Of a DNA stretch of 64,000 bases, positions 46,061 through 57,357 are shown in pieces. The first letter of the stretch is position 1; each line of letters begins with the position of its first letter. A program made the translations under genes and the position numbers. The DNA comes from Acanthosoma haemorrhoidale (Eukaryota > Arthropoda > Insecta > Hemiptera > Acanthosomatidae), in the NCBI GenBank assembly GCA_930367205.1, contig OV884011.1, forward strand, positions 139,559,937-139,623,936, read 5' to 3'. The notes beneath the pieces are model-generated. The model was given only the letters and a program-made list of their open reading frames with translations. It had not been told where the DNA came from and did not search any database.

Positions 46061-47932
46061 GTATTTTTATAAGTGGTATCAAATATTACGGAGTAAACAG
46101 TTTTGAAAATAAAAATAAATAATTTTAAATAGACATGAAAATTAAATAAAAAAAATTTCTAAATTATCATTTCCAAACTTATATCTGCAGTCATAAAAAT
46201 ACCAACCATAACAATTTAAATGTTCTTTAGTTACTGCCAATATTAATCTAATTAAACTTGGGAGTGTCACCTGGCATTGTGGGTATGCAATGCTTGCACG
46301 ACATTCTGGACAATTCGGTTGGGTATAGTTCCAAGCAGGATTGCTCAACACCAATTGATATGAAAATTAACAAATGAAATTGTACATACACATTTAAAGG
46401 TAATCAATACGGTCTATATATTTGTAAATAATTGCTACCATCTATACCAGCTTTCTATCTTAAAGTGGTGGTATTTATTCAGACTTATATTTGCTTAACC
46501 ACAGTGTATTTTGTACGGGGAGACGCAAAATGAACAGAAAATGGAATCAGAAAAAAATATCATTTTTTATCAACTTTCACACAGCAGGCGGCTCAAATTG
46601 GTTTGCATGCCTCGGTTCCTTAGGAGTATACTCTCTACATCGTTATTCCGTGGGTTTCGCATAATCTTCATTAAAGCCTAACAGGTGATATTAGTGGTTA
46701 TTGGTTAAAAAAGTAATTGCGAAAGGCAATGGTGTGTTTACAGTTGGTATTTCTGAGTACAGGTGGTCTGTAACAGAATAGTTAAAACTTTGACTCTTAC
46801 TTTGCATACTCCGTAATTCGTGTTATGTAGATGTTCTGGGCTACTAGACCAGCTAAACGGAAATTATCAATCTGAAGAATTTTTAGAATATTGAATAGGT
46901 TAGGGATCTGCTGTGTAAAAAATTAACCACTATTCAAGATTTATTCATGATTAATGGTTCTATCAATGAGCTGGCCTCCAGATTCAACTCCAAATTACTA
47001 TATCGAAATTTGTTCGCATAGACCAAAAAAGTGCTTTGGTTTTTTTTTTGCTGTTTTTCACGTGTGTGGAAATCTTTGTTGTACATCATTTGCGAAATAC
47101 ACGGTAGTTTCAGTTCAAAAAAAATATATTATAATAGTAAAGAAATCATACAAGGGTTCTGATATGGTATAGTTATTCACGCAACTGCTTCATGGTGGGG
47201 GGGGGCTCTGGGGCCAACTCCATCGTGAAAAGTTAATTTATTTCATTTTCGTAAATAAATGTGTGTGGATCATTGTGGTCGATGATCATGATAAAAAATG
47301 CTCATTTGCCAATTACTGATTTCGTCATAAACGTTGTCAACAACATCCTATAATTTTATTTATTTGTATTTAATTAATTCAGAATTCATGGGCAAGTTTA
47401 CGTCGTAAAAATTTGTATTTAAGAAGAGATCATCTCGTTTCAATGGTATTATAAATGAAAGTACATTTATTAGCAGATTACCCAGTAATCTTCTCACAGA
47501 AACCTGCATTCATTCAGTCATCGAACAACCCTTCCCTCATTGGGAGACTGGACTTGTAGTACTAGCACAGCCATGGTGTCACCTACCAGTGCTACACTGA
47601 AAAACCATTCACCTCTGGTAGTTTGGTTGCCTGTGAAATTGTTTAATACATACAAATTACGCAGTCTGTAGTTTTATTCATAAAATACCCAAGAATGGCA
47701 TTCTACGCTACTTAATTGTTATTTAAAGACGATTTGATATCATAATCTATCGACCATTGGGTATTGCTAAAAGAGCTCGTGGCAAACAAATAAATGTATT
47801 CCACCGTTATCTTTCTTGTTTTGTTTTTTTACTGTAAGTGTTATAGGTAACACTCAAAGCGTTAACAAATATTCTATTCATTGATTTTGTCTAGGTGGAT
47901 ACCAATGGAACTCTGAAATGAAAGGTTTAAAT
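46061..47932. other. no gene; possible Tc1-like remnant near 46750-47000
   Basis: AT-rich. At about 46753 GTACAGGTGGTCTGTAACAG resembles the end of the MITE at 8763. Some 200 bp further on, a frame at 46954 reads MSWPPDSTPN, faintly like the WP..SPDLNP motif of Tc1 transposases. The second end was not found. Evidence is thin. Confidence 0.3.
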
Positions 47933-48288
47933 ACTCATTACCGTTACAATTTATTAATATAAAATTACAATCTGCCTTTTATTAGGCAATGAGTAATTGA
48001 AATAAGTGTCATCATTCATACCATATTTACAATTCATCATTCACTCGCTCATTTATACAATATTTACAAACAGCCCATAAGTCCAGGGCCCCCCCCCCAA
48101 GTCCACATGGTTATCACCTCCCTCGCATGCGAAGGAGGAAGCGGAGTCCTGGGGAGTCCCCCACGCCCCTACGTCAGCCACGTCACTGGATAAGAGCCAG
48201 CGGAGGCTGACCAAGAGCGCGAGAGCCACAGACGCTCAGGACATGATTAGAGAAACTGGCCATTGTCGGGACTCCCACTGTCACTTAT

Positions 48289-48567
48289 TTATAGCAGGTC
48301 ACGAGGCCACTGCCGTTTAAGTCTCCGAGGAGGATTATAGAGATGAGTGGTGCAGTGCAATGACTTTGCTAGAGAATTAGGGTGGTTGGATAGGTTACCA
48401 TGGAATTTTATGAACTTGGAAGGGATGAGTTCAAGAATATAGGGTATATTTAGATCATTGTGAAGGGTTTTGTTGCTGACGTAATAAGGGGCATTTACTA
48501 TTGTTCTTAGGACTTTTGATTGAAAGGATTGGATGCGCTTGATGTTCGACTTTTTTGCTGTCCCCAT
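48289..48567 (-). pseudogene. LINE ORF2 C-terminal region (F1-J)
   Basis: A 92-residue frame: KKSNIKRIQSFQSKVLRTIV, then NAPYYVSNKTLHNDLNIPYI, then HPNSLAKSLH, ending PPRRLKRQWPRDLL and a stop. This ending is typical of Jockey-type ORF2 and gives the family stop position. It matches 13361-13639. Confidence 0.9.
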
Positions 48568-48725
48568 AGCTCTATTCCGTATGTCCAGATTGGCTTAAGT
48601 ATAACCTTGTAAATAAGTAGTTTGTTTTCTATTGAGAGGTGGGATGTCCTTCGAAGTAGTCTGTACAGTTGTCCAAAGCGTCTGTTTAGTTCTTGTCTTT
48701 TTAGTCTTCTTGTGAAAGTTCCATG

Positions 48726-49181
48726 TCAGTCTTTTGTCGAGAAATTCCAGCCTAAATACCGTACTGTCTCAGACACAGGGAGAGGAATTGAATTTAAAAA
48801 GACTGGCGGACAGTACTTGCGGCAGAGGGTAAAGGTTATGTGGGAACATTTTCCTTCATTGACTTTGATTTGCCAATACTCGATCTCATCAAGGTGTTTT
48901 TGAAGGTTTTGGGATGCTATATCAGGGTCTGGATGGGTTGACAGGACTGCAGTGTCGTCTGCGAATGTTGCCAAGAAGGTATTGGTGGTAGAGGGGACAT
49001 CAGCAGTGTATAGATTATAGAGGTTGGGACCCAGGACGCTGCCCTGTTGAACTCCTGCTTTAATGGGATAGTAGTTAGAATATTCCAAACCACAGCGGAC
49101 TTGGAAGAAACAGTTTGAAAGGTAGGATTGTAGGATTAGGAATAGGGTTTGTGGTAAATTTCCTTTGAGTTTGTAGAGCAA
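48726..49181 (-). pseudogene. LINE reverse transcriptase fragment (F1-J)
   Basis: The longest RT frame here (151 residues): LQSYLSNCFFQV, then KAGVQQGSVLGP, then FLATFADDTAVLS, then DEIEYW, then SHITFTLCRK and VRYLGWNFS. FADD is intact. GVPQGS reads GVQQGS, a change at a highly conserved proline. The frame ends where the WHP-type thumb follows in another frame. Confidence 0.9.
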
Positions 49182-49539
49182 ACCTGCGTGCCAGACCCTG
49201 TCAAAAGCTTGAGCTATGTCCAGAAAGGCAGCAGTGCAATACTGTTTGGTTTCAAGGGCTGAGGATATGTGATCAACAACGCGAAGGCCTTGTTGACAAG
49301 AATGTCGTTGGCGGAAACCAAACTGGTGAGTAGGGTAAAGGTTTTTGGATTCAACAATTGGAAGTAGGCGTTTTAATAGGAGTTTTTCAAAAATTTTTGA
49401 GAGGATAGGGAGTAGACTAATTGGACGGTAAGATGTGGCGTCATTGGGTGGTTTACCGGGTTTGGCGAATAGGACAATAATGGAATGTTTCCAGAGGAGA
49501 GGAAAGTGCGTCGTTCAGATAATGCAACTCATTACCGTT

Positions 49540-50540
49540 GAAGGCTGAAAATGAAGAGCACAAGTCTGAAAGAAATTAAGTCAGTTTTACTAGCTTATTA
49601 GCTCACTACAACTAGATTCCAGCAATTAATTAAGTAACTTTAATGACAGCTTTATAAATCATATTATACAAAAAAGTACTAATTTAGTTTTTGTATGGAA
49701 GTGCATTCAGCCATCTTTTTTTTTAGCTGTGGGTTGATCCAAAAATAGCAATATGCACTTAGTTAAAATAGCCACTTTATAGCAGCCTCTAGTAATAATA
49801 GTTTAAAAATAAGGAAGTAAAATAAAAGTAGTATGCCCATTACTAAAGTGGTTGCCCTTCGAGGGCAGTAATGCAAGTCGGTGAAGTGCTTTGATATCGA
49901 GCTTCTGATACTCTCTAGTAGTCCTAAGTGTAGGCTCTCTCAGGTGTGGCAGATGGTTCAGAATTTAATTACCAACAGCTGGATCTCATTACAGGTGGGC
50001 TCAGAGGGAAATTGCCTTCAGCCAAGTGCTATCCCGGCAAGTTGTATAACTATAAAAATTAAAATACCATGGTAAAGGTTAAAGATGGAAGTACCAATAA
50101 TTTCTGAACAAGGCGTATACGGGAAATAAATGTTGAAACCCAAAGCATTTTTTTTTCATGCATGTTCCAATGAGTTGTTTTGGAGTTGGAGATTTTTAAA
50201 ATAAACAGTTTTGGGGCGGAATAATTTTGGCCAGTATTTAGCAATACCAGTCACTATCGTTACAACTCGGTCAAATTAAGTTTTCATAGTTTGATAGCTC
50301 TACACTAGCTGCGGTGGAGATCAAGGTTTGATTTACTATGGACAGTTCCGTACTTAACTGCTAATCGATTTTCCTTTTTTGCTTGGTACCTATCACAGAA
50401 TTACAAAATTAAATGTACATCCAAACTCATATAAAATGACAGACTTAAAATAAAATGAATGTAAATAACTAAAATTATACCAAACCACGGTCAGGTAACA
50501 AGCCCCTACCTTGATAGGACCAATATGCAACATCACTTTC
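49540..50540. other. no gene seen
   Basis: AT-rich. Frames at 49881-50075, 50059-50244 and 50393-50629 overlap each other on both strands and resemble nothing. Confidence 0.55.
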
Positions 50541-50546
50541 TTAAAA

Positions 50547-51078
50547 ATTCTAACGGCCTTAATATACCCTAAATTCTTTAACTCATCCCTTCCAAGTTCA
50601 TTAAATTCCATTGAATCTGATCCAACCACCCTAATCCTCCAGCACAGTCATTACACAGCGCCGCACATACCTACAATTCTTCTCGGAGACTAAAGCGACA
50701 GTGGTCCGGTGACCTGATATAAATACGGGACAGTGGGAGCCCTGGTAATGGCCAATTTCTCCAATCATGTACTAAGCGTCTGTGGCTTTCGCGCTCTTGG
50801 TCAGCCTCCACTGCCTCTTATCCAGTGACGTGGCTGACGTAGGGGCGTGGGGGACTCCCCAGGACTCCGCTTCCTCCTTCGCATGCGAGGGAGGTGATAA
50901 CCATGTGGACTTGGGGGGGGCCCTGGACTTCCGGTATCCGGTGACACGGCTTCCCATGACTCTGGTTCTTCTTTCGCATGAGTGGAGAGTGAGAACCATG
51001 TGGATCTGAGAGTTCCCTAGGCTGGTTGTAAGTACTGTATGATTGAGGGAGTTAATAAAGAATTGTAAAAATGGTATG
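50547..51078 (+). mobile_element. Jockey-like LINE 3' end, first half (F1-K, split by LTR)
   Basis: Starts in the ORF2 C-terminal region (frame-broken, NSSLPSSLNSI-like), passes the RRLKRQW-like end at about 50695 and enters the 3' UTR. A UTR segment (GAGTCATGGG and ACCATGTGGA blocks) is repeated in tandem at 50860-51010. The LINE is interrupted at 51078 by a solo LTR and resumes at 52222. Confidence 0.85.
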
Positions 51079-52221
51079 TGTCGGGTCGTCACGAGGAGGG
51101 TGCCTAGTTACCCTATCCCTGGTGACGAAGTAAGGGTTGATTAAGTTTATAACCTGGACAATCGTTTCATGGCGGTCTTACTACCTGACTACATTTTTTA
51201 TAGGTATGTGCCCCGACAATGCACTATGTTCAGGAGAAGAGGTATAGGGTAGGTGGTGTAGGTAGTTTGTGTGGTCTTGGAATGACCACGAATTCACACT
51301 CGGTATCTGAGGGTAGGTGAAATTCGCCCAAAGGCGTGTGGGAACCGGAGAGAGGCAGACTGAATTGCCGTGGGGAACAATGCTTGGTAAGCTTGCAGGG
51401 CCACGACAACCGCTGTCCACTAGGGAGAGGTCTCTCCCAAGGAAGTGCTATATTTAGCGAGACGAAGGCAGAGATTCCCACTAGGAAGGCGTGGGGTCTG
51501 ACAACGCCGGACTAAAACGTAGCGAGGTGAGGAGAGAGAGATGGAGAGGTAGTTGAATGAGAAGACCATGGTTTTGAGTAGAACAGCAGGCGCCAGTTCT
51601 CTAACCAGAGAGAGAGAGGATAGAGTAGTGTTCCAAGTGACGGTCCAGTTCGTTAGGCCAATTCTCTAGAGTCCCGGGCTTATATAGGAGGCCAGCCAGT
51701 AGTGGGGACTTATCCCCACCCTAATATGAGACATCTAGACACATAAAAGATGAGACAGCTCCCTACTAATTCAGTCCTTCCCCCCCACTCTCACTAACGT
51801 CATAACCTTTATCAAAATAGATACATATTTTCTGATACTCATTTGATGACATAGATACAAGAACAGAGGAACTTATAATTATTCATAATTAATAGGTGGC
51901 CACAACACCCAGCTGGCTTCGTCAGTAGCCAATCAGGACCGTTTTTATTGTACCCAATGAGGTTTGAGTGCGTGGTTTCCTTTGTTGAGTTGCGTGGTTC
52001 CAAGAGACGTGAGGCGGGAAGGTCTCTCGGTGGTTGGGTCTACTACCTGCCATTGGCAGCTGGTGCCCCAGCTCATATATCTAATTGGCTCCTAGCAGCA
52101 TGTTTTATTGTTTACCATATTTGCAATGATTTATATTTTGGTAATGTTATTTACTTTTGTTTACAATATATATACAATAGAGTATAGGGTGATTTATCTT
52201 ATGTAGTTTGCGGTCGCTACA
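51079..52221 (-). mobile_element. solo LTR, Gypsy-type family, inside a LINE (copy G5)
   Basis: The minus strand starts TGTAGCGACCGC and ends GTGACGACCCGACA. GTATG flanks both sides (51074-51078 and 52222-52226), a perfect 5-bp target duplication, and removing the LTR restores the F1 3' UTR reading ATGGTATGAATGAGAAC. At 1143 bp it is the longest member. It has an extra central block with a TATA box (TATATAAG, about 51680) also found at 62206-62870. Confidence 0.93.
51680..51688 (-). promoter_or_regulatory. LTR TATA box
   Basis: The minus strand reads CCTATATAAGCCCGGG. The matching LTR at 62206 has GCTATATAAACCGCG at the same relative place, so the box is conserved in two copies. It probably drives transcription of the element. 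Confidence 0.6.
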
Positions 52222-52310
52222 GTATGAATGAGAACATTTATTACAATTAATACACTTATTGACCAATGCACATTGTAATTTTATCACAATAAAGATTTGA
52301 TTTGTATTTG
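52222..52310 (+). mobile_element. Jockey-like LINE 3' end, second half (F1-K)
   Basis: GTATGAATGAGAACATTTAT, then CACATTGTAATTTTATCACA, then AATAAAG completes the 3' UTR begun at 50547. The terminal A run is weak. Confidence 0.85.
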
Positions 52311-54567
52311 TAAAAATTTAATTTAATATTTTAAGAAATGAAGTTTGATAGTCATGATATTAATTCAATATGATAATAGTTTAATTGAGACAGATTATGA
52401 TTAATAAATTGTTTACCTACAATATTTTCAAGAATTTTTATATACGTTAATCTTTGTTAAAAGTTTTTATGAACCACTATTATTTGTAATGAAGAAAAAT
52501 CATTAATTGTATGTATCTACTGATGCCTTCTCTTACTATTTCTTATTAAAGCTTATTTTTAAAATTCTGTTTTCAAATATGCGCAAAGCTTTACAATAAA
52601 ACAAAAAAGCGACAGGCGGAATCACTTAAGCAAAATAATTATTTTATAAGGAGATTAAACTAATAATATTCTAATTTATAAATACTTTTCACATGCTTGC
52701 TGTCGATGCTAATATTAAACATCAGCAATTTAAAAATTCAGAAAAATAATTTCGTTTCAAAGATGAATAGTAATAGAAAACCTTCTACTGTTTCATTTTT
52801 CCTACTATTGCTATCCAATTTCTCATTTTACATCCATGGTTCACGAGGCTTGATAAGAATTCATTTCCTGAGACACGAGGCACTATATGACCGGATATAA
52901 CGAGATCGGGTTGGATCTAGAAGCTCAGGTGCAGAGCTTCATCTGACGGCTTTTCTTCTAAGCCGTTCCAAAGGTCAGTTTTCCAATTACCACCCTTGAG
53001 CAGGAAAAGGGATCTTAATCCCATTTCAATGTTCTAAAGGTCAGGGCTGTTAGGTAGGATCCAACTAGTAGGTAGGATTTTTTTTATTTTACTAAAGGAT
53101 TCTATTGGTGACTATTTAAAGGATTTCCCTTCTTTTAAAAGTAAATCCCTTGACAGCAGTTTTCGACATCTTTTATTATTGCCTATTTTCCAGTATCGAT
53201 TCGTTTCTTTTTTTTTAACAGATTCATTGGAATATTGCAATTCTATCTTCCACTAGTTACGTTTGGGCAACTCAACTGTAAGTTATAACTGTTCTTCCTT
53301 CCTCGATTAGATCCAGCATGGAAAGAGCTGGAGAAAGCATCCACTGCTGATGAGGGAGATTCTTAAGCAAACCTTATGTTCAAACAGATCTTGCCAAGTC
53401 AATCTTCAGCAAGACTTGCTAGCGTAATGCCTTCAGCAGACATCTCTTTTATACTACATCTATTATTTAAACTAATTGATCCATGGATCAGTAGCCTTTT
53501 TATTGATAAAATTAATATAAAGTAAATGAGATACGAAGACTACCCGTTAGATTTTTAAAATTTCATCAAATTATTGTGAAAATAAATGATAAAAATACTT
53601 CATTTTAGTTGTGGAAACCATCACTATACCATCACGGTAATCGCCTTTTAATATACTAAGGATGGCTTGTTGGAATAACGGCTTAAGTCGATGAAAGAAG
53701 TATGTTAGATTTTCATTAACTAAAGTCGACCTAACTAATAAACTACTAATGTATAAATTTATATGGAACCATAAACTTATATTTTAACAAAACCAAATAA
53801 TTATACGTTAAAACAAACCAGTTAAACCGAGGTGCTTTCTATTGATGGTTCTCAACACATTAGCTCAAGCATTTTCTTAATACCTAAGTTATTTTTTAGC
53901 TATTTGGTTGCTGCCGGTTGCGGATGGAAAATATTTAAATAAACATTTCACAGTTATATAGAAAGTATAAAGATTAAATTAGATCCCCTCACATAAGATA
54001 TGATCAATTAAAAAGAAAAAAAGTGTGAGCACAAAAATGTTTAGAATCTTTCAGCATACCTATTAGCTAAAACAAGTTATAGAGTAAAACAGTTCTATTG
54101 TGAAACATGTTGTAACCATCTCGTTATTTAAAGAAGTTTATATTTTTTAAAAATTTGAGATCAGTAATAAGGTGTCTGGCGATAAGAAAGCATTTTCTAG
54201 ATTCTATAAAATAGAATTTTCTTTTTACAGTTATGCAGTTTTAAACAGGATTTATTAATTACAGTTATTATTTATTGCTTTGAGTATCACTTATTAAGTT
54301 TTTATTATGTGTCTTCTAAAAGAAATATAAATTTTTTATTTTAATTTTAGTAATTTAAGAAGAAAACGTATTGAGAAAATTATTTTTGCGTTTAGTCTAT
54401 ATTGTCTCTAAAGATTAGTTCGGTGAACGACAGTTTTTAATTAAATCGCCGGATACTTACGGCATATATATCTGATACCCAACTGTATCAGAATACACAA
54501 ACTGTAAGGCAATAAATAAAGTATTTATCTTTCCTACGGATACATGTATACTTTTATGTATTTGCCT
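52311..54567. other. no gene seen
   Basis: AT-rich, with a perfect 7-bp hairpin CTGATAC-CCAACT-GTATCAG at 54472-54491 just before a MITE. The part at 52840-53050 is less AT-rich but has no recognisable coding content. Confidence 0.55.
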
Positions 54568-55082
54568 AACCCGATTTACCCGCAAAAGCCACGCTGTTAC
54601 ACTTGAGTTGGATAGCTAGAATATTTGATTTACAGGGATGATATCTAAATATTCAACTAATATCAGATTTGATTCCTCTATCAAATACTGTGCGTATTGC
54701 TAAAGCGTAAAGTGATACCAAATACTTTTCTGAAAAATACTCAATTACTTTTCTATTGTCCCAATTAGAATCTAGACCTAAAGTAATTAACTTTAATAAA
54801 TTTACGTGGTGATTAAATGAAAGGGATTTAATTATAAAAAATATAATTTTACAACATGCTTTATAAAGAATGTTTGAAATTCTTTTCATTTAAAAATGAT
54901 TAAATTAGATAAGAATATAAATGATAAAAATGGTTATATAGATCTCACTAGCTAACAATGTAAACTATACAAAGACGGAAGCTTCTAAACATGAGGAATC
55001 CAGTCCAAGACCTACACGCCAGTCTCCCTTCCTTGGTCTAGTCACAGAAAGAATACAGGTCTGCCTCGGGCATAGCCCAAAC
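54568..55082. mobile_element. diverged relative of the 533-bp MITE
   Basis: Shares blocks in order with 44423-44955: CCACGCTGTTAC near the left end, AGATTTGATTCCTC, GCGTATTGC, and AGCGTAAAGT. The right end is weakly alignable (CGGGCATAGCCCAAAC as the inverse of GTTTGGGCT). The minus frame at 54653-54889 is fortuitous. Ends are approximate. Confidence 0.65.
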
Positions 55083-56964
55083 ACGGAGCCCGTGCTACCT
55101 CGCCCCCAAATGGTGGCAATGTTGCTTGTCGTTTTAAAGCATGTTGGTACTTCCTCCTTAGGTTATTATAATTTCTTGCCATGGGTGAATGTAAACTACA
55201 GATAGGTTTCTACGATTTCACTTTTATTGCATTGCCAATATTTTATTTATAGAGAGCTTAAAATTATAAAATAATAATATAATACTTTTTATTTTACAGG
55301 ATTGAATCATCTGACCAGACATTGAAGGTAAGAGGATTTGTTAGTAATTATTAAAAATCTAATCACAATCGTAAAAACCAAAGTGAGGTTACCATATGTT
55401 GATATTATTAGATATAATATTCTCCATAATAATCAAACTAATTCATTAAACTTTGGCTCATTTGATTGAATATATTTTTCTCATAGAAAACATAGTAGAA
55501 CGACCTAAAAATATTCGACACAAGCCCAGGTGTTATTATCAAAGTATACTAAAAGTAGAACAAAAAAATATTTAAAGTATAAAAACTTAAATTTTGTAAT
55601 ATCGTTTTTTGTCTGCGTGTATAAGGATCATAAACGAATGTTTTATGTTTTTTTTTAAAGCAAGTTAAAAATCTGCCAATTCCAATTAAATGAGCTTAGA
55701 TTATTAAAAATTTACAAAAAGGCCTTTATTTAAAGCCAACAAAGTTTATAGGGAAAAAAAGCTCGTATTCGTTATCAGCTCTTCTCGTGGATACGAATTT
55801 AGTGGCAACCAGAGATGAACATTGACTAGATTTGGCGGGGGAACAAACCTTTTCTGTCAATGTCTCCACTTAAAGCGACAAATTTAAGCAAAAAAATTAT
55901 TTTTATTTTTTCCAAAATTTCTATTATGTGTTTTTTGGGAGATGAAAACGAATATAAACTGTCTTTCTCGTTAAAAAAAAATCACATTTGCTCACTTTGC
56001 TTCTTCGTTCAGTTTTCTATTCACAAATTATGACATTCATACAGGGATAGCTATCAAATAAAATATTATTGTACTTAACCTCTAACGACCATTGTCTCCC
56101 TTCAATCTTTGTACTCACTAAACTTAAAATACAGATATCGTACTTTTTTTGAAAATCATATGCCCTGGATTACTGGTTTTTTACAAAATAAAAGTTGCAC
56201 AAAAAGTGCTCTCAATAAACTGGATAAAGAAGACTGGTCGAGCGTGCATTTGTCTGTATTGGCGAAATGTTTGATCTCGAAACGACAATTCGATTTTGTG
56301 CCGCTTTGATGAATGTCACGGAAGACCGACCTCGTGGTCCGTGTATCCGGTTGAGTATTCGAAGCGAAAAGTTTAGTGCCCCATTTAAAGTACCTATTAG
56401 GCAAACTAGCTCTAAATTACATTAAACGCCTCTCTGTTTACTTTGATTCCCTATCAGTGATCGGTCAAGGCAACGATTCGGGTTTAACGTTGTCCCGAAC
56501 TATTTAACTACTGCTGGAAAACAGTTTTACCATGACCATCAATTACCATGACAATTTATTATAAAAAGGTGATAATCTATCCATTATTTAAAGTTGAACA
56601 TATTTTTAATAGTACTCGTCTCCATTTAACTATAATGTATGGCACGGTCGACCGTCGACGAAAACCGTGTTCAGTTCAAGGATTCTGAATTGAATGAATC
56701 AGATTCGAGACACCTTGCCTTGGGAGGGAAAATAAGTGCCTAGTTCAAGAATGAAGTAAATAATCGTGTTAGTTTGTTTCGTGTAATATTTCTGGCATGG
56801 ATTCAAAATCTGAAAACATGGCTAAATCGTGGACTTCTTTGAGAAAACATCAAAACTGGCAACGTTGTCAGATAATAGGCATTGACATGGCTGAAATACA
56901 ACATGGAATGGCCTAGTTGGAAGGGCACAGGATCGGACCGGTCATATATCGTACTAATAATTTC
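55083..56964. other. no confirmed gene; possible microexon and GC-richer block
   Basis: Contains the candidate 28-nt exon at 55300-55327 and a less AT-rich block at about 56100-56530 with overlapping frames on both strands (56109-56309 plus, 56156-56404 minus) that I cannot assign. Confidence 0.4.
55300..55327 (+). other. candidate 28-nt internal exon
   Basis: A strong acceptor (TACTTTTTATTTTACAG) directly precedes GATTGAATCATC, and the 28-nt segment ends AAG followed by a consensus donor GTAAGAG. In one phase it reads IESSDQTLK. No neighbouring exon was recognised, so this rests on splice consensus alone; AT-rich DNA yields such patterns by chance. Confidence 0.25.
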
Positions 56965-56976
56965 ATTTATAATGAA

Positions 56977-57345
56977 CCCGGTGTTTAACACTATAACCCC
57001 CGCTCCGTTCCCCCATCGATGGCAGGACGCTGTCGCGGCTGGAACGCTTTAGTCCTAGGTTCTAGGTAGAGATTTAGTTTGTTTTGTTTAGTTTGTTTTT
57101 TTTGTTTTGTTTTGTTTTGCTCCTAGTGTTTAGTGTTTGGTGTCGGTGACAAAAAGAAGGTGAGCCTCATCACCTAGTGTGAATATAAGACTGAGTACTA
57201 TTAACATCAAAAAATTTATTGTATTATGCACTCCTCCAAATGCATTTAAATGCAGGAAGAGGAGAAATTTGTAAATCGATTATTATTTTGTTATTTTTCT
57301 TTTGTACATTGTATTTGAGGTTTTGAAATAAAAAAAAAAAAAAAA
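56977..57345 (+). mobile_element. 5'-truncated F2-type LINE with 12-bp target duplication (F2-C)
   Basis: ATTTATAATGAA lies at 56965-56976 and 57346-57357, a perfect 12-bp target duplication. Inside is the ORF2 C-terminus (PVFNTI, then PHRWQDAV), a 3' UTR with an AGGTGA-GCCTCA-TCACCT hairpin (57158-57175), a GTTTT-rich stretch (about 57075-57120) and a 17-nt A run before the duplication. The rest of the UTR differs from other F2 copies, so it is a separate subfamily. Clean ends suggest a recent insertion. Confidence 0.92.
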
Positions 57346-57357
57346 ATTTATAATGAA

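Larger units (their letters stand above)
47946..49526 (-). mobile_element. Jockey-like LINE, RT to 3' UTR, with 13-bp target duplication (F1-J)
   Basis: ACTCATTACCGTT occurs at 47933-47945 and again at 49527-49539, a perfect 13-bp target duplication that fixes both ends. On the minus strand the copy runs from RT fingers (49500, frame-broken) through the palm (48726-49181), thumb and C-terminal part (48289-48567), and the whole 3' UTR to AATAAATTGT. It is 5'-truncated, as usual for LINEs. The UTR has a TGCCT-TTTATT-AGGCA stem-loop (47973-47988). Confidence 0.93.

Noticed and set aside
57075..57120. GTTTT-rich tandem-like stretch as an independent satellite
   Set aside because: It is part of the 3' UTR of the F2-C LINE insertion.
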